Below are positions 27,801-39,800 of a stretch of 64,000 nucleotides of DNA, one piece after another; within the stretch, counting starts at the first letter, position 1; every line of letters starts with the position of its first letter. The notes beneath the pieces were generated by a model, which saw only the letters and a list, made by a program, of their open reading frames with translations, was not told the origin of the DNA and searched no databases. This DNA is from Talpa occidentalis. Taxonomy: Eukaryota; Chordata; Mammalia; Eulipotyphla; Talpidae. The stretch covers positions 49,533,876 through 49,597,875 of the forward strand of contig NW_023601433.1 of NCBI RefSeq assembly GCF_014898055.3, written 5' to 3'. Made by a program: the position numbers and the translations under genes.

Positions 27801-30800
27801 TAGTAGAGAGTGAACTATGAGACAAAACTTGTTAGATGTCTTTTGGGGTAATATTTTGCCCACAGGGGCACAAGATCTGTAACTATGGTAATAAGTAATC
27901 AAAGTTTAACATTAGGTAAAAGTAATAAATAGGAGGAGTCTTCTGTGTTCATTAATGCTCTACTATTTTATCCTCCAGTTTAAATATTTTATATAATGTG
28001 TAAGTTAACATGAAAAATATTTGATAATAAGTATACCTGAAATACATTATTTACACAAGTTAAACACAACCACACTAAAGGGAAAATATAAAACCTTAGG
28101 TTGCAGGCACCATAAATGATCGTATTATCCATTATTATTTAATTAATTTAGAATGAACCTTTAATAACAGCACAAATATTTAGTCATTATAACAATAATT
28201 GACAGTTATAGGAATGTTACTCTTATACTGTAGATGAAAATCTATCTTTGACACGTTATTATAAAACATACTTGTCTTTCATAATGAAATTTATATATAA
28301 GGCTCTATGGAATATTCCTAAAATTGCACTGCAAAGCAAAAAAACTGTAAATGTTAAAGCAGAGGAGGAAATTTAATTAAAACTCTATGACAGAAATATT
28401 AACTTATGCAAAAATAAACAAAATGTAATTATACTACTTTTAGGTTAAGTATTCTGAGGAAATGCTTTAATAATCTGAAATTTATTTCTGAAGTTTACAT
28501 TCTAATTTATCTACCTGACTTTGTAACACAATAAAAGTGTCTGATATTATTACACATAAGCTCTGGATTTAAGTTTTCCACCTACTCTTTTGCTTCTTAG
28601 ATCTGATTTGAATTCATTATAGAGGAATAGCCTTAAGTCTCAGGGAATATGTACTTGCAGTCACCTAGAAGCAAATTTCCTTGTTTACTATAATTCAAAT
28701 TCATTTTGGCCTTTTTCAATGCCAGAAACATAAAAAAATATTGAATCTCTTGTCTGTGGTGACATGTTCACTCAACTTTTCAATATTCAAGATTATCATC
28801 TGGTTTAGAGAGACCTTATGATATTTGCTTATTTTTCTCTTTTGCTTTCTGTCATGTGGGTAATTCAGTATAGATCCTGGTAATTAACAATGAAACTCAA
28901 AACAGATCAACATCTCTCTAATTCTGGTAAATTAATTGATAGAAATTTAAACACTGAAATGCTTATTATTTTGATTATCTGTAGATTATATTTGTCATCC
29001 TTATAAAATGAAAAATTTGCTGTATTATATGAATCTCTATGCTTACATTATATTTAAAGAACTTCTTACTTTTCATATAGAGGCCCTTATTTAGGTACCT
29101 AAACATTTTAGAAGGGCAAATAAAAGAGAGAAAAGCATTCATGAATAAAAAAAGTAATGAATCAGAAGAATGAGTCTGAATCTTGTTCAAAGAGTAGGAA
29201 ACAAAATGGCAAAAGAGTACCTGTACATCCCGCTTCATCTGCCTGAGCTTCAGGCCCCAGGATTTCTTGTCCTTCCTTTGCTAGTAAAATAAAAACAAGG
29301 GTTTAAAAAAGACTCATGTGTCACACACATTTTAATTTCTAGAAATCTGAAAAAGAAACTTTTATATTTAAATTTTCCCCCTTGGGCCTCCCCGTGGCAC
29401 AGCGGTTGAGTGCTGGGTTGCGGAGCTGCCCGCAGCCTCTGCAGCGCCGGTTCGATCCCCGGCTGATCCCCAGCTGCTCCCCGGCCACTGGAGGAGGGTC
29501 CCATATGGCGTGCAGACCTCTCCTGCCGCCCACTGCTCCCCTCAGCAGTGTACTTCGGTCCTTCTGCCTGCTCTGCTCCCCGCTCTGGCTCTGGTGAATT
29601 CTCTCACCCTCCCGTGCTTCTGACTGTACCCAGTGCTTGTATAAATAAATAAATAAATAAATAAATCTTTAAAAAAAAAAAAAAAACTTTAAAAAAAAAA
29701 AAAATTTTCCCCCTTTCAAAAGTATAGTATTGGGTCCTTGAAAAGTAAAGCTTTTTAAAGAATTAAGCAGATGTTTTATCAAACTCACAAACATATCTTA
29801 AGGAAGCAAAATTAGTATATATTTATATATAACTCTGGAATTACCTATATTAGAATTATAAGCATGCTGGTGTCTTAGTATTATTTTTAGGATTGGAGCT
29901 CTACTTATAGGTAGTACAGAATTCCCTTTATATTATTCCCTAAATCACAAATTTCTATGTGGTAGGCACTGTTGTAGCTGCTTTATGAACTTATTTTCTT
30001 TAACCTTCATAATGATCTATTTTACAAGTTAAAAAAAAAAAGCAAAACTTGAGGCTTGAAAGAGGTTAAATAACTTGTCCAAGGACTTGTAGTTATTAGA
30101 TGGTACAATGGAATTTGAATACAGGTTTGTTTTTTTTTTTTAAAGATTTATTTTATTTTATTTATGCATACAAGAATCTGGGTGTAGACCAGAGGTGTGG
30201 TGGGGGTGTGTGTGAGAGGATTCACCAGAGAAAGTGAGGAGCAGAACAGGCAGCTCTACTGAAATACAATGCTGAGGGGAGCAGCAGGTAAGACAGGAGA
30301 GGTCTGCTGCAACATGTGGGTTGCTCCCTCATGCTGCAGTGGCTGGTGATAGCTTGATAGTGCTGTTTCTTTAACACCTGTGCAACCAGGGAGGCCCCTG
30401 AATACAGGATTTTTTTTTTAAAGATTTATTTTTATTTTATTTATAAAAGAACTGGGATACAGGCCAGATGTGCAGGAGGGTGAGAGGATTCACCAGAGAC
30501 AGAGCTGGGAACAGAACAGGCAGACTGACTGAAATACACTGCTGAGGGGAGCAGCGGGCGAGACAGGAGAGGTCTGCCGCGCCATTGTGGGTTGCTCCGT
30601 GGCCGGTGGGGATCGAATCGGCACTGCAGAGGCTGCGGACAGCTTCACAGAGCTGGCCTCAACCACCTGTGCCACCAGGGAAGCCCTGAATACAGGTTTT
30701 AACAGCTCTAAAACCTACTTTCCTATGCACTCTGGCTTGTCTAACTAGAGTATCAGGAAACTAGAAAGAAAGATTTGACCAAATTTCATTATGCCCAGAG

Positions 30801-33800
30801 TAAACACCTAAGGAACTATACTTTTTCTTTTCTTCTATTAATTATTCTTACTAGTGAATAGTAATAAATAATAATAGGAGTACTGATAAAGCATTTTTGG
30901 ATGTCTATTTTCTTTGCCACTTATATCCAGAAAGTTCAGAATAAATATGCAAATTATTTTGGTAAGCAGGAAGTATGTTTTATATATTTGGATATATTTT
31001 ATTTATTATAGTAGCTTATTAAGAACATGCACATCAGGAAAAATAGGGAACTGAAAACTGCTTTTTAAAAAATTTGGTATTATAATTATGATTACCATGA
31101 CTTATGAAGTCATACTAAAACATCATGTTGTTATCTGCACCCCAATCAAATCCCTTTGAATATGTTAGTCAAGAGTCTTGATTTAGATTTCCCCTAGATT
31201 TGATAATTGAATTGAGAACTGGAGCACTAATCAAGTAAAATCTTTGCTCACATTAAGGCATGTACTTCTTTAAGTGTTTCAGATTACTGAGTGGATTTGT
31301 TCAGCAGATTTTCTTTACTCATTAACTTTTATATTAGCACTTAAAGATGATCGCCATGTTATTTTTACATGGTAATTCTTCAAAAGAAGTTAAATCTCAT
31401 CATTATCTACTTTTATATAGTGTTTTTTATACTGATCTAAAGAAATCAGTGCGTATCAGTGCATATTTTCTTTAGATCAGTATAAAAAAACACTGTATAA
31501 AAGTAGATAATGATGAGATTTAACTTCTTTTGAAGAATTACCATTTTATATTTACAATCAGCAAAATTACAATTTAAAAATCCCTGTAAATTGTGTACAA
31601 TATTGTAGAATAAAAACAAGTGTTAAGGGTCTGAAAAATCTCTAGCATCTTTTTCTCCAAAACACCTATAAACGAGTAAAAAGTATGCCAACTGGATAAT
31701 TATATAATAGTTGTATAGTTTATTATTATTTATCTATGTTCTCGTTTCTCCTCAAATCAAAACCCAAATAGCCAGTTACTACTTTATTATATACTGTATT
31801 AGTTATAAAAATTGAAAATAGATTAGTGCCTGCCAGAGAGGCCCTGTGTGATGGAATTGTTCTCTATATCGCCTACATCAATGCTAATATGCTGCAATAA
31901 AATATACTGTACTATAATTCTGCAAGATGTTGTAGCTTGGAGTAAACTGAATAAATGATACACAGAATCTCTGCATTATTTCTACAACTATTTGTGACTT
32001 ATTTGTGAATCACAAAATTAAAAGTTTAATAAAAAATAAATGAATGGCAAACACCACAAATTTAGATCAAAAGAAATGGAGCTTGTTCATTTTCTCATAG
32101 ATGAAATCATAGTAAGTAAAAGCAAGATGGCAACTGTAACACATGTTAATTAAAAATTCAGAAGATTTACTATCAATGGTAGAATAGTTCAACATACAGT
32201 ATTGATTATTTAGCATTATGTTCTAAATTTTAAAATTTCCATTTTTGAAATTCATACCAATGTATTTCTAACCACTTCAAATGTGTCTCTGGGAATATTT
32301 TACACAGCAATACCTAAAGTGGCACAGTAAGCAAGTAAACTCAATCTGATTTTCCTTTTCTGCTTTGTGTCTTTCTCAGTGATTATTACACAATAGATAT
32401 CATGCACACTTACACCTGCCTTTTCTCAAGTTGTTCCCTGGGATTTATTCCAGGGAAAAGGATGACTCAACAACCATATATAACTTTTATTTTTCATTTT
32501 GTTCATCTGATGTATCTTATTGATGGATCTGCCTATGCTGAACTATCATCATACCATTGGAGTAAATCCCACTTGATTGTAATGTATGATATTTTTAATG
32601 TATTGTTGAATTTGGTTTGCTAACCCATTTTTTTCAGGATTTTTTGCATCATCAGCAATATTGTCCTATTATTTCTCTCTCTTTTTTTGTGCTGTTCTTA
32701 TCTGGTTTTGATATCAGTATTTGCTGGCCTCATAAAAGGAGTCAGCAAGTATTTCCTCATTTTTGATTTTTTGGAAGAGTTTGAAAAGGATGTGTTTTGC
32801 ATCCAGAGAAGTTATAAGATCCTGGACTTTTACTTTTTGATTACTTTTTCAGTTTCTTTACTTGTAACTGGTGCGTTCACATTTTCTGTACAATTCAAGG
32901 GTTTTTCTCTTAGGTTTTCGAATTTGTTGGCATACAGATGTTCATAGTAGCCTTATGACCCTTTTGTATTTCTTGGTATCTGCTGTAAAGTCTTTTACGA
33001 TTTTGAGTCTTTTTTTTTTTTTCCTTAATGAGTAGTTTAGCCAATGGTTTGTTAAGTTGACTGATTAAAAAACGGATTGTTTCACTGATTTTTGTTCATT
33101 ATTTCTTTTATTTCTATACTGATTTTTTATTATGTTCTTCCTTTCAATGGCTTTTGGTTTTGCTTGTTCTTTTTCTAGTTCTTTTAGGTACAAGGTTGGA
33201 TTGTTTTGAGATTTTTCTTGTTTCTTTAGATAAGCTTTTAATGCTCCATAAGCTTTCCAATTAGCACTGCCTTTGTTGGATCTCAAAGGTTCTGATATGT
33301 AGTATTTTTATTCTCATTTGTCTCCAAATATTTTTTTATTCATTGGGTAACCCAGTATTTGTTCAGTAGCAAGTTATTTAATCTCCATGTATTTGTGGGT
33401 TTTCCAGTTTTCCTCTTATACTTGATTTCTAACCTCATACCACTGTGGTCAGATTATATGTGTGGTATGCCATTAATCTTCTTGATTTATTGAGATTTGT
33501 TTTGGGTCCAACATGTGACCTATCCTTGAGACTGTTCCATGTGTATCTGAGAAGAATATATATTCTTCTATTTGTTGGATGGAACATTCTGTATATATCT
33601 ATTATGTCCATGTTATCTAATGAATCATTTAAGATTGATGTTTCCTTATTGGTTTTCTGTTTGGAGGATATATTCATTGATGAAAGTAGGGTTTTAGAAT
33701 CCCTAGTATTATTGTGCTGTTTTCTACTTTTTCCCTTTAGGTCTGGAATTTTTTTTTTTTTTTTTGGGTGATGAACAAGTTGCTTTTAGTTTTTGTTTTC

Positions 33801-36800
33801 TTATGACCTTGACAATTTTGATGAGTACTGGTCACTTATTTTGTAGGATGCCTCTTAATTTGATTTCTCTGGTTAGATTGAAGGGACATATTTTGAGCAA
33901 AAAAATCACTAGAAGTTATGTGCCTCTGTAATATATCTCACCAGTGGTATATGATGTCAGTGTTTTATTATTGATGAAATTAACCTGATTAAATCTGAAA
34001 TTAACCTGCTAGGTTTCTTTATACTAATTATGTCCTTTTTTATCACTAATAATAATCTGGTAGGGAAATATTTTGAAATTGTCACTATTTACTTATTTTT
34101 TTTGCTAAAACTTTCATATTTGAATATTGGGAAATTTTTCAAGCTGGTTTTTATGTCTTCTTGATACGCTTTCAACACCATTTTTTTTTTTTTTCCTGAA
34201 GCACTTTTACTCACTGCTCTAGGCTTATACTGAATTTTTCCTACTTTAGTTCCACAATCAACCATTTCTACTAGGAGTCTTGGTACCTTCTGTTGGAAAA
34301 CGGTGTTTGAATCATAGACATGGGCACTATCTATGCTCATTGCTACCAGGTGTCACTTTCATGTCTTCTCTGAAGAGCTAGGAAAACTATGTATGCACAC
34401 TAATATCTGCATATATCCCATCTGTATTTTGTATCTATTTCTATGCATATGTTAAGAACCATCTGTTCATATTGATAACTGATTGTAATTGAACACCACA
34501 GGGTTTATTTTAGCCTTTCCCTCCCCCTTATTTGTAACTTCTCAGAGAAATTTGGGTTTAATTATCCTCAATATATTTACTTAGTTGTTCCAACCCAATA
34601 CACAGGAAGTAGTTTCAGAATAACCCATTTCTCTGTGAGAAACAAATTTATTAACTATAGGACAATTTCAAATGAAGAATTTTTCTTTATTAAGTTTTCT
34701 TTATTAAGTTTTAAATAGTTTTGTGAGAGTGTTCTCAATAACAATGCATATTGAATAATAATGGCTGAAATGAAAAATGTTGACATAGGAATTAATGTGT
34801 AATTCTAAATATCCTGTGACTTGGTTATCAAACTTACCATAAAAGCTACTTTTTAGGTATTTTGTACACAATACAAATTATAGAGTGTGGAGATTTACTG
34901 TTTTATTAACTTTACCCATAATTATAATGTTTTTTGCTTCATCATCATACATGATTGAGAAAACTCTATAAGGCAATTTATTGTAAATAAATTTACAAAA
35001 TAAAGCCTTATTTTGACAATTTGCAATGCTATTTCTTCTTTTGATGTCCCATGATTCCTTCTTTTATCATTTCTGTTTAGAGAACTTCTTTCAGCAATTC
35101 ACTTAGAGTAGGTTTGCTGGTGACAAACTCTTAGTGTTCCTTCATTTGAAAATGTCCTGCTTTCTTCTTTCTTGAAGAATATTTTCACTGGTATAGAATT
35201 TTAGATAGACAATTCTATTTTTTCACCATGTGAAAAATGTCCAATTTCTGCCTGGTCTCCACTTTTTTAAATTTTTTTTTATTTTTAATGAGAAACTGCT
35301 GTCATTCAAATTGCTTTTCCCCTCTAGATAAAAGTTTCATTTCTCTGTTTTTCCAGTACCATTTTTTTTCTTACTTCCTTTTGGAATTCTGAGGATATGA
35401 ACATAAGATATAAATGTTATTTAGATTCTGTTTGCTTTTTTTTTTTTCCTAGTTTATTTTTCATCTGTTGTTCATGCTGGGTAAATTCCACTGTTTGATT
35501 TCCAACTTACTGATTTCTTCCTCTGTCCTCACATCCTGCTACTGAGCCTACCTATTGAGTTTTATTTTTTAATTTAGTTAATATATTTCTTAGTTCTAAA
35601 TTTTCAATTTGCTGCTTTTCTATATTTTCTATTTCTTTGTTAGACTGTATTCTTTAGTTTGAAGTATGTTTATAAATGCTTGTTGAAGCACTTTTATCAA
35701 GGTAGATACTACTATTATTTTTGTCACCTTGGTGTTAATGTCTATTGACTTCTTTTCTAATTCAGTTAAAATTTTCCTGGTTCTTGGTATAATAAGTGAT
35801 TCTTTTAATGAAACTTGGATATTTATCAATTACATAAAGAGAGAGACTTGATATTTAAAACCTTCTGTTTAAGCGGGCTTCCTGTGAGAAGGAAGGCATT
35901 TTGCTATTACTGGTAAGTAGAAGTGGAAGGCGAGGTTCTTCTGTCAGCTTTCCCTGAGAAAAGGAGCTGCTCATTAGATAAGTGGGATTGGGAATTCAAG
36001 ATCCCCACTGATTCTGGGAAGAGATAAGGTGATTCCACTTTGGCTGAGAGGGGAAAGAGAGTCAAAATACTACTTCCCATGTGGCTTCTATTCACACCAC
36101 AGATGGGGGGCAGGGGTGGCTTGCTTTCCTCTGGAGTGATGGAAGTGGTGAAAACTTCATTAGGTTTTTTCACTGATAACACCACAGCATGTAAGAATAA
36201 GACGTCATGTTACCACTAGGTGGGGGTGGAATGGAAGTACAGCATTCCATGTGATTTCCACTGATAACACATGGGAAGAGGAGACATTTGCTCCTAATTT
36301 GTGGTAATGAAAGTCTTGGATCCCTACATAGTCTTCCCTGACAGGAGCATGGTGGGAGTTTAGAGTACTTCCTTTCCATTAAAGTGGAAGTCCAAGGCTC
36401 CCTACTCAGCATTTGCTGGTGAGGATGGAGAGTGAAGCTACAATTTTTCCCCCTGTGGTATATGGCTGGAGAGGAACCGCTATTGTCAAAAAGTATTTTG
36501 TCTTTCTATTTGGCCTCTTTCCTAGTCTTCTGGCAGAGAAAGTAGGCTTTTCTTGTGCACGTGTGCACGTGTTGAAAGTTTTGGGTGTTGGCTTCTCCAG
36601 CCCTCAGTCTGATCTATGAGGAAATATAAGCTAAAAGAAAACCCAGGGAACTCACTGTTGTGTTGTTCTTTGGTTCTGAGGTCCCCTCTCTATCTGCCTT
36701 CTTCTTTCTACTTTTTAGGTGTGTTCTGAGCAATATTAATGTATCTTCATTTAGAGAGTTGGAGAATTTTTCCTCTATATTAGTATTTGAAGAGTTCTTG

Positions 36801-39800
36801 AAAACTAGAGTTATTAACTCCATGAATACTTAGAACTTACCAGTGATGACATCTGGGCTAGAGTTTTTTAGCAGGAGAGAAAAAAAATATATATGCACAC
36901 ATATGTACATACAAATGATCATGCAGAAAATTGTTTCTTTTGTTGTATAGATCTGTGAATTTTAACAAATGTATAGACTCACATAATCACCACCAAAATC
37001 AGTATAGAGAACAGTTCCATTACCCCAAACTTTTCACTTCTACCTCTTTATAGTTATACTGTCCCCCTCTAGGCCCTGGAAACCACTATTTTCCCAGAAT
37101 ATACTTTTGTCTTTTTGAAAATGTCATATAAATGGAATCATAATGATCTTTGAGACTGGCTTCTTTTACTCAGCACAATGCCATTAAAAACCATCTAAGT
37201 TGTTGCGTATAGCAATAGTTTTTTCCTTACTATTATTGTGTAGTATTACATTGTATAGGTAATTCCCTTATCTTCTTACCTGTAGAAAGACAGGGGCTAT
37301 TTCCAGTTTGGGGCAATTTAAATAGAGCTTTTATAAACATTAAATGTACAAATTTACGTATGAAACTGTGCTTTTAATTCTTCAGGGAAACTCAGGAGTG
37401 GGACTGCTGGGTCACATGGTAAGTATATTTAACTGTATAATAAACTGCCAAACTCTTTTCCAGGATAGCAACACCATTTGCAATCCAGTGAGAAATGAAT
37501 AAAGCTGTCAGTTGCTTCACAAATTCAACAAATCTTGGTGGGAATATTTTTTAACTACCGATTCAATTTCTTTATAAATTATAGGATTATTCATGTTTTG
37601 TAATTCTTCATGAGTCAGTTTTGGTTTAGAATTTCTAATATATTGACTGTATTTTCAAGTTTAGTGGCAAATAATATCTCCTATTACTTTGTTAATGCCT
37701 ATAGTATTTCATTAACCAGCTGTGATAATGAACAAATTAACTTCTCTGGGTTTTATTTTCAAGAAGCCTGGGAGTTATATCAGCTTTTCCTTTCTGTTAC
37801 CATCCACAAGGAATCAACCAAATCTTATTGTTCTGCCTCCTGCATTTCTGTCAAATCTCTACCTTTTATTCTCATTCCAAGGAATACTATATTAGCTCAA
37901 AAACTTCATCACTGCTTGAACTATTACAACCTCCTCTCCTATTGAAGGCACTATCTCCTGCCTTAGACTGCCTCCCTCTAACATTCTGTTACCATGTTGC
38001 TACCAGCCTTATTCTAAAATACCTATCAATGATTTCTTCTCATAACTTCCAGGAAAAGCTCAAATCTCAATTTAGCATACAATGTCTTATAGTCTCCATT
38101 TACGTCTCTGATCTAATTTTCCACAAAAAGAGTTTGCTCAAACCTCTGTGACTTCATGCATGTTGCCTCTTCGGCTTGTAGTACCTCCTATTCCCTTTCC
38201 TTGCTTAATTAAGGACTGGATGTTCCTCCTTGATGTTTCCATATAATTCTAAATCTACACTTACATCAAGCCATTTACAGTTATTTTTCCACCCACTAAG
38301 CTACAAGGACTTTTCAAACAGAGATAACTATCTTATTAAAGTTTGCAACCACATTCCTGTGGAGTTTACTAAAGGGATAGATGAACAATACTATAAAATG
38401 AGGGGGTGGATAACATGACTTCAAAGGGCCTTACAATAGCTATAAAATTTCTTAGTTGTCCTACTGCAGGATTCATAACTATTACCCTGTGCCTACTATT
38501 TAGACTTTTTTTTAAAGATTTATTTATTCATTCACACAAGAACTGGGGTACAGGCCAGATGTGTGGGAGGGTGAGAGGATTCACAAGAGACAGACCAGGA
38601 AACAGAACAGGCAGACTGACCGAAACACACTGCTGAAGGGAGCAGTGGGTGACAGGAGAGGTCTGCCACGCCATGTGGGTATCTCCCTGGCCCACTGGGA
38701 TCGAACCCGTGCTGCAGAGGCTGCGGACAACTTCACAGCGCTGTGCTCAACCATCTGCACCACCAGGGGGCCCTACTATTTAGACTTTTATCTAAGCTTC
38801 CACTTTGGTTATACAGATTCTCTGGCTTACACAGTAGAGCCATTTCCCCAGATTGTCAGGCCTGGCTTTTGATATCCTGTTTAGATGACCTTCTTGAATT
38901 TGAACTCTTGCAGGGCAACTTTTTTTTCTGAACGACCTTGAGTTTGATCTCTTGTAGGCTCCTCTTTGTCTCTGTGTATGCTTCTATTCTTAATCTCCAA
39001 CTCTCCTAATTCACACTACCTGCACTTCCACATCCTTCTGTTTTTATACTAGTATTGTTTAAATTCTGGCAAGACAGACTGAATAATTTCATTAGACTAT
39101 TAGGAAAGGTAGATAGGAGGAATTTTAGACTTAGAAGGAAAGAATATAGTCTAATTTCTTCATTTGACAGGTAAGAGGAAGGTTTAAACATTCACTGTTC
39201 ACTCATTCAAAGGGCAGTAAGCAGAGGAACTTCTCACTTTCATAGTTCCTTCCACTTAATCATACCTTACTTCAATAAAAGTAAAAATGTTAGTTGAGTA
39301 AAAACTTAAAGCAAGTGAAAGAACCACAGATATAAAATATAGAAATATCTGTCCGCACATTATATATCCATTTATATTATTTATATATGGATATGGTATT
39401 TCTATGTAAATAATATGGAGGGGGAGGGAATGGAGAGAGATAGGAGCTTATAAAAACTAAATGTACCCCCATAATTTATCTGTATTTGAGACATTTTTGC
39501 ATAATGAATTATATTATTGTATCAAAACATAACTTTTTTGGTTTCTAGGTAGATTTTTCAGTTGAGGCTATAATATGAAATTAAAGGGAGATTCAATTTT
39601 ATCAACAGAAACAAAGCTTGATTCTGGCTTAAAAATTACTAAAATTCAATATATACATTGTGTGAATTGTCAAAGCAACTATTATTCTGCTTCATAATCT
39701 ACTTTTTGTTAAGTAGAAGGACACCTATCGTTGATTAATAGACAATTTTATGGTTCATTCTAAATTTTTAATCCAATTTAGGTTTTCAGTTATTTTTTCA

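Larger units (their letters stand above)
23082..29220 (-). other. ZEB1: ZEB1 intron 3
   Basis: This GT-AG intron of 6139 bp holds only old fragments: a C-run (24982-24995), a Tigger-like piece (about 25005-25250), a hAT-like piece (about 25540-25685) and two MIR pieces (about 26580-26680 and 26730-26840). The stretches 23082-24980 and 26850-29220 are AT-rich with nothing I can name. Confidence 0.88.
29950..30735 (-). repeat. MIR SINE interrupted by two SINE insertions
   Basis: The complement of MIR (AACTTGAGGCTTGAAAGAGG, then AACTTGTCCAAGGACTTGTA) is cut at TGAATACAGG and resumes at 30687 with TTTTAACAGCTCTAAAACC. The two halves join into one MIR when the SINEs are removed. Confidence 0.7.

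Noticed and set aside
33435..33771. Open frames in 32.4-37.9 kb on both strands as a hypothetical gene
   Set aside because: They lie in decayed antisense L1/L2 sequence, have no splice-consistent partners and no recognisable domain.
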